A model generated the notes under the pieces. It had not been told where the DNA came from, searched no databases, and saw only the letters and a program-made list of their open reading frames with translations. DNA of 6,104 nt. It comes from DASULK01 sp036381835. GTDB taxonomy: Bacteria; Actinomycetota; Actinomycetes; Mycobacteriales; Micromonosporaceae. The stretch lies in NCBI GenBank assembly GCA_036381835.1, contig DASVCA010000215.1, forward strand, positions 1-6,104, given 5' to 3'. Made by a program: the position numbers and the translations under genes. Shown in pieces: positions 1-5,897 of this stretch; within the stretch, counting starts at the first letter, position 1, and every line of letters begins with the position of its first letter.

Positions 1-2
1 CC

Positions 3-32
3 GTACGGGCAGCCGCGCCACCTCGCGTCTAA
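3..32 (+). other. Possible 3' tail of a convergent plus-strand gene (pknB-like neighbour expected)
   Basis: The plus-strand frame starting at base 3 stays open and ends at TAA 30-32, giving only nine residues (VRAAAPPRV). In mycobacteria and, from memory, in Micromonosporaceae, the pabA/trpG gene converges on the PASTA-domain Ser/Thr kinase gene pknB, so a plus-strand gene ending here would fit. Nothing in the nine residues identifies a family. The next plus-strand frame ends at TGA 68-70, overlapping the end of pabA, and is an equal alternative. A hairpin directly after the TAA slightly favours this stop. This is inference from context. Confidence 0.2.
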
Positions 33-58
33 GGCCCGGTCGAGCGCGCCCGAGGGCC
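33..58. terminator. GC-rich hairpin downstream of pabA, possible terminator
   Basis: GGCCC at 33-37 pairs with GGGCC at 54-58. A second 3-bp step pairs TCG 40-42 with CGA 51-53 after a 2-base bulge, leaving an 8-base loop. It lies 4 bases beyond the pabA stop (TGA, 64-62) and directly after a plus-strand TAA (30-32), so it could serve as a shared terminator between convergent genes. There is no U-tract, as is common for actinobacterial terminators, and hairpins arise easily in sequence this GC-rich, so support is modest. Confidence 0.3.
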
Positions 59-61
59 GGG

Positions 62-712
62 TCAGCGTGACGCGAACGCGGAGCGCCGCCGGGCGTCGGC
101 CGCGGCAGCCAATGCCGGGGCCCGGTCCAGCGCCTCCGGGGCGCCGCAGCGGGCCAGCCAGTTCGCCAGCAGCAGGTGTCCCCCCTCGGTCAACACTGAC
201 TCGGGATGGAACTGCACCCCCTCCACCGGCAGGAAGCGGTGGCGCATCGCCATCACCACCCCGGACTCGGTCCGCCCGGTCACCTCGATCTCGTCGGGCA
301 GGGTCTCGGCCAGCACCGCCAACGAGTGGTAGCGGGTCGCGGTGAACGGGTCGGGCAGCCCGGCCAGCACACCCGCCCCCGTGTGATACACCAGGGACGT
401 CTTGCCGTGGCGCAACTCGGGTGCGCGGGCCACGGTGGCACCGAAGGCTTCGCCGATGGCCTGGTGGCCGAGGCACACGCCGAGGATCGGCAGCCGCTCG
501 GCGTACTCGCGGACCAGATCGAGGCAGACGCCGGCGCGTGCGGGGGTGCCCGGACCGGGCGAGAGCAGCACTCCCGCCACGCCGAGCCGTCGCACCGCGG
601 CCAGATCGATCTCGTCGTTGCGCCGTACCTCGCACTCGGCCCCGAGCTGGCCGAGGTACTGCACCAGGTTGTAGACGAACGAGTCGTAGTTGTCGACGAC
701 TAGTACACGCAT
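62..712 (-). CDS. pabA/trpG: Aminodeoxychorismate/anthranilate synthase component II (glutamine amidotransferase)
   Basis: This 216-residue protein is a class I glutamine amidotransferase. It releases ammonia from glutamine for a chorismate-using partner, PabB (folate route) or TrpE (tryptophan route), in the cytoplasm. The N-terminus MRVLVVDNYDSFVYNL is the family hallmark. The oxyanion segment SPGPGTP lies at 51-57, the nucleophile Cys80 is in GVCLGHQAIG, and the His169/Glu171 pair is in VQFHPES, so all three triad residues are present. The core ends near residue 187; an Ala/Arg-rich tail of about 25 residues makes it slightly longer than the usual 190 or so. The ATG lies 2 bases after the stop of the upstream small membrane gene, with only a weak GGA as ribosome site, so translation is probably coupled. 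Neither pabB nor trpE is in the window, so folate, tryptophan or shared use cannot be decided. The Mycobacterium tuberculosis counterpart in the same context is trpG (Rv0013). Confidence 0.95.
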   Translation of the reverse strand: MRVLVVDNYDSFVYNLVQYLGQLGAECEVRRNDEIDLAAVRRLGVAGVLLSPGPGTPARAGVCLDLVREYAERLPILGVCLGHQAIGEAFGATVARAPELRHGKTSLVYHTGAGVLAGLPDPFTATRYHSLAVLAETLPDEIEVTGRTESGVVMAMRHRFLPVEGVQFHPESVLTEGGHLLLANWLARCGAPEALDRAPALAAAADARRRSAFASR

Positions 713-714
713 GG

Positions 715-1017
715 TTATCCGGCGGCGCTCGGGGTGGGCTCTGGATTGTTCGTCTCGGTGCTGTACGGGATGTCGTGCTCGTCCCCGGGCTCCCCGCCGT
801 CGGGCAGGTCACCGCCGCCAGGGGTGTCACCGCCGGGGAAGCCCGGCACCTCGCCGTCCTGGGTGACCTGCACGTCGTCGTACGGCGGCAGCCACGGTTC
901 CGCCCAGGGGAAGACCACGAACCACAGCAGTGCGACGGCCCCGGTGATCAGTAGCAGCGACCCGATGATCTTCCCGGGGAGCCCGAACGGCAATCGTCGC
1001 CAGATCCACGCGTACAT
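715..1017 (-). CDS. Small single-pass membrane protein with acidic Gly/Pro-rich tail
   Basis: This is a 100-residue protein of no named family that I can assign. Residues 1-15 are basic and aromatic (MYAWIWRRLPFGLPGK), followed by one membrane helix at about 17-37. Next comes a short Trp/Pro segment, FPWAEPWLPPYDDVQV (36-51), and then a low-complexity acidic tail rich in Gly, Pro, Asp and Glu. The positive N-terminus suggests the N-terminus is inside and the tail outside. From memory, similar small proteins with this FPWAEP-DDV segment occur beside class E sortases in other actinobacteria, but I cannot verify it here. It lies 6 bases after the sortase stop and 2 bases before pabA, inside one operon. 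An AGG 11 bases before the ATG is a weak ribosome site, so coupling to the sortase is likely. A role with the sortase in the membrane is possible; no function is shown by the sequence. Confidence 0.85.
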   Translation of the reverse strand: MYAWIWRRLPFGLPGKIIGSLLLITGAVALLWFVVFPWAEPWLPPYDDVQVTQDGEVPGFPGGDTPGGGDLPDGGEPGDEHDIPYSTETNNPEPTPSAAG

Positions 1018-1023
1018 CGGTCG

Positions 1024-2223
1024 TCAACCTAGCTCGGCCGGGCGGCCGTCCGACTTCGGCTGGCTACGCACGAGCTCGGCGTGCACGATCAGCCGCTGGT
1101 AGTTGTCGAGCTTCGGGTGGCAGGTGGTCAGGGTGAGCATCGCCTCCGTCGGCTTCACCCCCGGCTGTCCCGGCACCGGCGCCACCACCTCCACCTGTGT
1201 CGGTTTGACGATGTGCACCTTGGTGACCCGGTAGACGTGCCACGTGTTCTTCGACTCGACGATGATCGGGTCGCCGTTGCGCATCTCGTCCAGTCGCCAG
1301 AACGTCGCCCGGTTGCGGTGGCCCGCGATGGAGAAGTTGCCGATCTGGCCCGGGCCCGCGGTGTCCGGATAGTGGCCGGGGGCGTAGCGGATGTCCTTCT
1401 GGCTGACGCCCTCCACCACGACCCACTGCTTGTCCAGCCGGGGGATGTAGAGGCCGGCGATGGGTTTGCCGCCGGCCGGCACGGTCGGGGCGGGCGGCGC
1501 GCTCGCGGACGGGGTCGGGCTGACCGTGGGATCGGTGGCGGGCGGTTCCTCCGCCCACGCCTCGGCGAGTTGTTCACTCAGCCGGTCCTGCTCGGCGTGG
1601 ACCACCGCGGTCTTGCCGAACACCTCGTACCCGGCGTAAAGCAGGACGACCAGCCCCAGGGTGATCAGCAGTTCACCGCCCACCCGGGCGGCGCCCAGCA
1701 GCCGTGATTTGAGCGTGGGGCGGGTGAGCTCGGAGAACACGCTCTTGTAGCCGTCCCCGGTGTGTTCCGGCCGCAGCGGCACGACCCGCTCGCGTCGCCG
1801 GTCCGGGTTGTCCGGGGTCGGGCTCTCCTCCTTAGGCCCGCTCTCCTCGGCTGACTTCGGGGTCGGCTCGCGAGGGATCGTCAGCACGGTGGTGGGCGCG
1901 TCGTCGGCTGCGGGCACCGCCCGTAGCACGGTGGTGGGCGCGTCGTCCGAGCCGGTGACCGCGGTGAGTACGGTCGTGGCGTCCGTCGAGTCGGCGGGCG
2001 GTCCCTGCGGCTCCTCGGGTGCTTCGGTCGCAGGTTCGTCATCGGCCGAGACGGCGCTGATGACGGCGGTCGGGGCTTCGGCCGGCTCGGAGGTCGGGGC
2101 GGGCTGGGGAGGGGGCGTCTTCGACGTCGTGTCCAGGCCCAGGCGGGGAATGATGGCGGTCAGGTCGCCGCTGTCCGGTGTGCGCGGGTGCCCCGGCGTT
2201 TCGAGCCTTGGATTGCCGGTCAT
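1024..2223 (-). CDS. srtE: Class E sortase with long Thr/Pro-rich cytoplasmic N-terminal region
   Basis: This 399-residue membrane-anchored cysteine transpeptidase cleaves a C-terminal sorting signal (class E enzymes typically prefer LAxTG) and attaches the protein to the peptidoglycan precursor. Residues 1-180 are a long hydrophilic, Pro/Thr/Glu-rich region. One membrane helix follows at about 184-201, then a Pro/Ser-rich linker (226-250), then the sortase barrel from about 254 (IAGLYIPRLDKQWVV). His302 (SIAGHR), Cys368 (TLTTCHP) and Arg377 (YQRLIVHAEL) form the full catalytic set. The linear order (N-terminal tail, single helix, catalytic domain) means the tail is cytoplasmic. The tail carries five T-x-[VI]-[LI] motifs, three in a 14-residue period. 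The ATG is chosen because GAGG lies 8 bases upstream, overlapping the DUF881 stop. No sorting-signal substrate is seen in the window. Confidence 0.93.
   Translation of the reverse strand: MTGNPRLETPGHPRTPDSGDLTAIIPRLGLDTTSKTPPPQPAPTSEPAEAPTAVISAVSADDEPATEAPEEPQGPPADSTDATTVLTAVTGSDDAPTTVLRAVPAADDAPTTVLTIPREPTPKSAEESGPKEESPTPDNPDRRRERVVPLRPEHTGDGYKSVFSELTRPTLKSRLLGAARVGGELLITLGLVVLLYAGYEVFGKTAVVHAEQDRLSEQLAEAWAEEPPATDPTVSPTPSASAPPAPTVPAGGKPIAGLYIPRLDKQWVVVEGVSQKDIRYAPGHYPDTAGPGQIGNFSIAGHRNRATFWRLDEMRNGDPIIVESKNTWHVYRVTKVHIVKPTQVEVVAPVPGQPGVKPTEAMLTLTTCHPKLDNYQRLIVHAELVRSQPKSDGRPAELG
1864..1989 (-). repeat. Three 42-bp tandem in-frame repeats in the sortase N-terminal tail
   Basis: Three consecutive 42-bp units encode residues 79-92, 93-106 and 107-120 of the sortase, each containing ATTVL or PTTVL. 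The two units at 1864-1947 share an exact 23-base match (1883-1905 and 1925-1947); the third, at 1948-1989, has diverged. The identical DNA stretch suggests fairly recent duplication or conversion. Two further single motifs, PTAVISAV (51-58) and LTAIIPRL (21-28), lie upstream in the protein outside the regular period. Confidence 0.85.
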
Positions 2224-2228
2224 CGCGG

Positions 2229-3035
2229 TTACCTCGGCACCTTCGCGAAGCGCAGCGCGCTGGAACCGTCGTAGGCGGGTATGGTCACGCTGGATTCAAC
2301 CGTCTCCCGATAGCCGAGCTGGAAGTGCTCGGCGTCCTCCTTGAACAACCGGACCCCCTCGGAGGCGGCGAGAGACCGCTGCAGTGCAGCGGGGTCTCCG
2401 ATTGCTGTGATCTTGAAGGGTGGGCTGTATACGCGCCCGTGCAACAACAGAGTGTTGCCCACGCAGCGTACCGCGCTGGTGGACAACACGCGGACATTCA
2501 TGATGGACATGGCTTCCGCGCCGCCCGCCCACAGCGCGTTCACCACCGCTTGTACGTCGCTCTGGTGGACGACCAGGTCGTTGTTGGTGGCGCTGGCCGG
2601 TCGGTTGTCGCCCAGTTGCGGTGCGTCGTCCAACTCGACGGTGACACCCGGTCCGGTCAGTTCGATGAGCCCCGCCTGCCGCCGGATCGCGTCGGCGCGC
2701 GCCGTCTGCGCGGCCACCGACTTGTCGGACCCGGCGAGCGCGTCGGTCTGGGCGGCCACGTCGTCCCGCAGCCGTGCGGCGCGCTGCTCGCTCGCGGCGA
2801 TTCGCGCGCGACGGGCCTGGATCAGCTCGGTGAGTTCCGGACGGCGGTCCTCCCGCAGCACCGTGCCGTTGGCGGTGGTGGCCGTGGTGGTGAACAGCAG
2901 CCCGGCGACGACCGCGATGATCGGAACTCCGATCGACCAGCCGGAGTGGCGCCGCCCGGAACCTCGGGCGACGACGGCCGCGGTCACGCGGCTGACCACC
3001 CTCCGCCAGGTTGCGCCTCCGGAGGTCTGTTCCAT
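2229..3035 (-). CDS. DUF881 family membrane protein (Rv0012-like)
   Basis: This 268-residue protein has a basic cytoplasmic N-terminus (1-32), one membrane helix at about 34-50, an extracytoplasmic Ala/Arg/Glu coiled coil at about 65-120, and a C-terminal globular domain. The coil followed by LIELTGPGVTVELDD (123-137), NDLVVHQSDVQAVVNALWAGGAEA (152-175) and the later RCVGNTLLLHG (190-200) is the DUF881 pattern, shared with Mycobacterium tuberculosis Rv0012 and Bacillus YlxW/YlxX. The biochemical role is unknown; members sit beside division and cell-wall genes. It is the first gene of the four-gene leftward operon and diverges from crgA, as Rv0012 does. The ATG is supported by a strong GGAGGG (3047-3042) with 6-base spacing. 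Confidence 0.9.
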   Translation of the reverse strand: MEQTSGGATWRRVVSRVTAAVVARGSGRRHSGWSIGVPIIAVVAGLLFTTTATTANGTVLREDRRPELTELIQARRARIAASEQRAARLRDDVAAQTDALAGSDKSVAAQTARADAIRRQAGLIELTGPGVTVELDDAPQLGDNRPASATNNDLVVHQSDVQAVVNALWAGGAEAMSIMNVRVLSTSAVRCVGNTLLLHGRVYSPPFKITAIGDPAALQRSLAASEGVRLFKEDAEHFQLGYRETVESSVTIPAYDGSSALRFAKVPR

Positions 3036-3197
3036 CGAGTTCCCTCCGATTCCAGCCGGTTCGTGCCGGGCCGACCGTGGCTGGAACGGCTCGACCCGAC
3101 TACGCTAGCGGTCGAACCATCTTATTGGCCGTGGACCGTCGCTCCTGCGTCCGGTTGTCAGGCCGGATGCAGGAAAGTGGCCCATCAGGAGAGCGCC
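3036..3197. promoter_or_regulatory. Divergent promoter region between DUF881 operon and crgA with an inverted repeat
   Basis: These 162 bases separate two divergent genes and must hold both promoters unless transcription begins further off. An inverted repeat, GGCTCGACC (3088-3096) and GGTCGAACC (3110-3118), matches at 8 of 9 positions with a 13-base spacer. The spacer region contains TACGCT (3101-3106) on the plus strand and TAGCGT (3107-3102) on the minus strand, both fitting the actinobacterial -10 pattern TANNNT. No convincing -35 element is seen for either. The repeat could be an operator controlling both directions; the binding protein is not known. Confidence 0.45.
3042..3047 (-). promoter_or_regulatory. 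Strong ribosome binding site of the DUF881 gene
   Basis: GGAGGG on the minus strand lies 6 bases before the ATG. It is the best ribosome site of the leftward operon; the three downstream genes have weaker sites and very short gaps, consistent with coupled translation from this first gene. Confidence 0.8.
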
Positions 3198-3461
3198 GTG
3201 CCGAAGTCGCAGGTCCGGAAGAAGAAGGTCTACACGCCGCCGGCGAACATCCGTCCGACGGCGACCGCTGCCACGCGTAAGCCGAGCCCGGTGTGGCTGC
3301 CGGCAACCGCCGTGGCGTTGATCGTCTTTGGCATCGCGTGGCTGGTCGTCTTCTACCTGTCTGAGACGCTCTACCCCGTGGCCGCCTGGGGTTATTGGAA
3401 CCTCGCCATCGGCTTCGGGTCGATGATCGCCTCGCTCATCCTGCTTTCCCGCTGGCGCTGA
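3198..3461 (+). CDS. crgA: Cell division protein CrgA
   Basis: This is an 87-residue membrane protein that regulates septum formation. Family work shows CrgA inhibits or tunes FtsZ-dependent septation in Streptomyces and binds FtsZ, FtsQ and FtsI in mycobacteria. The N-terminus MPKSQVRKKKVYTPP is the family hallmark, and two membrane helices lie at about 32-53 and 66-84, ending in SRWR. The frame is open far upstream with no stop, so the start had to be chosen: GTG at 3198 has AGGAGAG (3187-3193) 4 bases before it and gives the normal length and N-terminus. It diverges from the DUF881 gene as in mycobacteria (Rv0011c/Rv0012). No clear terminator follows. Confidence 0.95.
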   Translation: MPKSQVRKKKVYTPPANIRPTATAATRKPSPVWLPATAVALIVFGIAWLVVFYLSETLYPVAAWGYWNLAIGFGSMIASLILLSRWR

Positions 3462-3518
3462 GCCCTCGATCGGTTCGCCGTGCCCGGAACACACCGGCTA
3501 GGCTGCGACGCGGCTCAC

Positions 3519-3534
3519 GTTACCCACGGGTAAC
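3519..3534. promoter_or_regulatory. Perfect 16-bp palindrome, probable operator for etfD
   Basis: GTTACCC (3519-3525) and GGGTAAC (3528-3534) are exact reverse complements around a 2-base centre. The compact form, AT-richer arms than the surroundings and position over the -35 of the etfD promoter fit a repressor site of the TetR type rather than a terminator, since a 2-base loop cannot form a stable hairpin end. The regulator cannot be named from the sequence. Confidence 0.6.
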
Positions 3535-3549
3535 CTTGGCGCGTAGGCT
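3520..3549 (+). promoter_or_regulatory. Putative etfD promoter overlapping the palindrome
   Basis: TTACCC (3520-3525) as -35, an 18-base spacer and TAGGCT (3544-3549) as -10 fit the loose actinobacterial housekeeping pattern. A start near 3556 would give a leader of about 56 bases before the ATG. The -35 is a weak match to TTGACA. A second TAGGCT at 3499-3504 has no matching -35. Confidence 0.4.
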
Positions 3550-3599
3550 TCAATGGTGAAGCACTCGCGATCACCTGACCGCTCGATCGGCAGCTGACC

Positions 3600-3605
3600 A
3601 GGAGG
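3600..3605 (+). promoter_or_regulatory. Ribosome binding site of etfD
   Basis: AGGAGG lies 6 bases before the ATG at 3612, a near-ideal Shine-Dalgarno that fixes the start of this gene. Confidence 0.8.
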
Positions 3606-3611
3606 CCAGGC

Positions 3612-5822
3612 ATGGGCACGGTCCAGATCGTCACGACGATCCTCGCCGCCGCGATCACGCTTGTGGCGGTGGCGTTGGCGGTACGCGCCGTCTCGCGGAT
3701 GGTGGCGGTCGTCCGATCGGGGCAACCCGCGCCGGGGCGGTTCGGGGACAAGGGCACCAGGGCGAAGGTCATGCTCGCCGAGACGCTCGGGCACACCCGC
3801 ATGCTGCGGTGGAGCCTGGTCGGGGCGGCCCACTGGTTCGTCATGGTCGCCTTCATCCTGCTGTCCACGCTGGTGCTGGAGGCGTACTTCGAGGTCGTCA
3901 CACCCACCGCCCACCTGCCGCTGATCGGTGGCTGGGTCGGGTACGGACTGCTCACCGAGGTGATCGGCGTCCTCGGCTTGATCGGCATCCTGGTGCTGAT
4001 CGCCATCCGGCTGAGCAACCGCCCGACCAGGCCGGGCGGGCGGTCGCGGTTCACCGGCTCCACGATGTGGCAGGGCTACTTCGTCGAGGCGGTCGTCCTG
4101 ACCGTACTGATCTGCGGCTTCGTGATCCGCGGCTTCAAAGTCGCCACCGGCCACTTCGAGTTCCCGTCCTGGGCGACCCCGGTCAGCCACGCCGTCGGCG
4201 CGATGCTGCCGGCCACCGAGGCGGGCGTGAGCATCGCCGCGCTGATCAAGATCGCGATCTCCATGACCTGGTTGATCGTCATCGCCCTGAACGTCACGAT
4301 GGGCGTGGCATGGCACCGGTTCACCGCCTTCTTCAACATCTTCTTCAAGCGCGACCCGGGCAGCCACGCCTCCGGCCTGGGCGCCCTGCGGCCGATGATG
4401 AGCGGCGGCAAGCCGCTCGACTTCGAGGAAGCCGACCCGGAGAAGGACCAGTTCGGCGTCGCCCAGGTCGAACAGTTCACCTGGAAGGGACTGCTCGACT
4501 TCACCACCTGCACCGAATGCGGCCGCTGCCAGTCGCAGTGCCCGGCGTGGAACACCGGCAAGCCGCTCTCGCCCAAACTGCTGATCCTGTCGTTGCGCGA
4601 CCACGCGTACGCCAAGGCGCCGTACCTGCTCGCCGGTGGCGGCAAGGACCTCACCGGTGAGGAGAAGGGCACCCCGGAGCAGTTGGCCAAGGTCGACGCG
4701 CTGGCCCTCGCCGAGGCCGACCGGCCGCTCATCGGCGGTGCCGACGAGGGCGGGGTGATCGACCCGGACGTCCTCTGGTCCTGCACCACCTGCGGAGCCT
4801 GCGTCGAGCAGTGCCCCGTCGACATCGAACACATCGATCACATCGTCGACATGCGCCGATACCAGGTCATGATCGAGTCGAGCTTCCCGTCGGAGGCCGG
4901 CGTGATGCTGCGCAACCTGGAGAACAAGGGCAACCCGTGGGGCGCGCCGCAGAACACCCGGGAAGACTGGACCAAGGGTCTGGAGTTCGAGGTACCGCGC
5001 GTCGGCGAGGTCGACGACTTTGAATACCTCTTCTGGGTCGGCTGCGCCGGCGCGTTCGAGGACCGCGCCAAGAAGACCACCCGTGCCGTGGCGACCCTGC
5101 TGCACGAGGCGGGCGTCAAGTTCGCGATCCTCGGCGAAGGCGAGACCTGCACCGGCGACCCGGCGCGACGCATCGGCAACGAGTTCCTCTTCCAGATGCT
5201 CGCGCAGCAGAACATGGAGACGCTCAACGAGGCGTTCGGCGATCGTGAGCCGGCCAAGCGGAAGATCGTCGCGACCTGCCCGCACTGCTTCAACACCCTG
5301 GCCAACGAGTACCGCCAACTCGGCGGCCACTTCGAGGTCGTGCACCACACGCAGCTGCTCGCCCACCTGGTCGCCACCGGCAAACTGACCCCGGTCAAGC
5401 CGATCGAAGGCTCCCTCACCTACCACGACCCGTGCTACCTGGGCCGGCACAACCGGGTGTTCACCCCGCCGCGCGAGGTGCTCGGCGCTGCCGCCGCCGG
5501 CGGGATCACCGAGATGCCGCGCAACTCCGAGCGCTCCTTCTGCTGCGGTGCGGGCGGCGCGCGCATGTGGATGGAGGAGCGGATCGGCAAGCGGATCAAC
5601 GTCGAGCGCGTCGAGGAGGCACTCTCCACCGGCGCCCAGACCATCGCGGTCGGCTGCCCGTTCTGCAGCACCATGCTGAGCGACGGAGTCACCGGCAAGA
5701 AGTCGACGGGCGAGGCCGGCGAGAACGTCGAGGTGGTGGACGTGGCCACCGTGCTGCTTCGTTCGGTCAAGCCCGCGACCGCCGAATCGCAGACCGCGCT
5801 CACGGCGAGCAGCGACGCGTAG
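3612..5822 (+). CDS. etfD: EtfD-like membrane Fe-S oxidoreductase (electron transfer from EtfBA to quinone)
   Basis: This 736-residue protein resembles Mycobacterium tuberculosis Rv0338c (EtfD), which takes electrons released by acyl-CoA dehydrogenases through EtfBA and delivers them to menaquinone, linking fatty-acid oxidation to respiration. Five membrane helices (about 5-25, 68-92, 108-132, 156-174, 211-232) form a NarI-like N-terminal domain; His75, His193 and His236 in or near helices are candidate haem ligands. Two 4Fe-4S motifs follow: Cys300, 303, 306, 310 and Cys391, 394, 397, 401, each last Cys followed by Pro. Two CCG domains come next: Cys478, 513, 556, 559 and Cys608, 644, 645, 682, 685, as in heterodisulfide reductase HdrB and GlpC. 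All cluster cysteines are present. It is shorter than the mycobacterial protein (882 residues, from memory). EtfBA and acyl-CoA dehydrogenase genes are not in the window, so the partner is inferred. It has its own promoter, palindrome and ribosome site. Confidence 0.88.
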   Translation: MGTVQIVTTILAAAITLVAVALAVRAVSRMVAVVRSGQPAPGRFGDKGTRAKVMLAETLGHTRMLRWSLVGAAHWFVMVAFILLSTLVLEAYFEVVTPTAHLPLIGGWVGYGLLTEVIGVLGLIGILVLIAIRLSNRPTRPGGRSRFTGSTMWQGYFVEAVVLTVLICGFVIRGFKVATGHFEFPSWATPVSHAVGAMLPATEAGVSIAALIKIAISMTWLIVIALNVTMGVAWHRFTAFFNIFFKRDPGSHASGLGALRPMMSGGKPLDFEEADPEKDQFGVAQVEQFTWKGLLDFTTCTECGRCQSQCPAWNTGKPLSPKLLILSLRDHAYAKAPYLLAGGGKDLTGEEKGTPEQLAKVDALALAEADRPLIGGADEGGVIDPDVLWSCTTCGACVEQCPVDIEHIDHIVDMRRYQVMIESSFPSEAGVMLRNLENKGNPWGAPQNTREDWTKGLEFEVPRVGEVDDFEYLFWVGCAGAFEDRAKKTTRAVATLLHEAGVKFAILGEGETCTGDPARRIGNEFLFQMLAQQNMETLNEAFGDREPAKRKIVATCPHCFNTLANEYRQLGGHFEVVHHTQLLAHLVATGKLTPVKPIEGSLTYHDPCYLGRHNRVFTPPREVLGAAAAGGITEMPRNSERSFCCGAGGARMWMEERIGKRINVERVEEALSTGAQTIAVGCPFCSTMLSDGVTGKKSTGEAGENVEVVDVATVLLRSVKPATAESQTALTASSDA

Positions 5823-5859
5823 CATCACGATCACATTTGGTGAACTGATCTGGGCCGTC

Positions 5860-5889
5860 TTGCCTGAGTTGCTATCGGTTGCCTAGGGT
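5860..5889 (+). promoter_or_regulatory. Promoter of the downstream secreted-protein gene, possibly leaderless
   Basis: TTGCCT (5860-5865), an 18-base spacer and TAGGGT (5884-5889) give a good actinobacterial housekeeping promoter. The -10 ends 8 bases before the GTG at 5898, so transcription should begin at or within a few bases of the start codon, leaving no room for a usual ribosome site. Confidence 0.55.
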
Positions 5890-5897
5890 GTCACTCC

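Noticed and set aside
3155..3160. TTGTCA as a -35 element for crgA
   Set aside because: No TANNNT -10 is found 16-19 bases downstream before the ribosome site.
2178..3197. In-frame upstream extension of crgA to a 427-residue protein
   Set aside because: The extension is antisense to the DUF881 gene and low complexity; the family length, N-terminal motif and ribosome site all place the start at GTG 3198.
3481..3500. CCGG/CCGG hairpin after crgA as a terminator
   Set aside because: It has only four paired bases with a 6-base loop and no extension or U-tract; too weak in this GC content.
3498..5834. 778-codon open frame on the minus strand, opposite etfD
   Set aside because: It is antisense to a clear Fe-S oxidoreductase and its translation is Arg/Asp/Gly/His-rich low-complexity sequence with no domain; long antisense frames are expected under strong GC third-position bias.
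5831..5843. TCAC/GTGA hairpin just after etfD as a terminator
   Set aside because: The stem is only 4 bp and does not extend; flanking GATC repeats do not pair in register.
5823..5897. c-di-AMP (ydaO) riboswitch before the putative NlpC/P60 gene
   Set aside because: The gap is only 75 bases, the promoter lies within 38 bases of the start codon, and the conserved ydaO sequence blocks are not visible.
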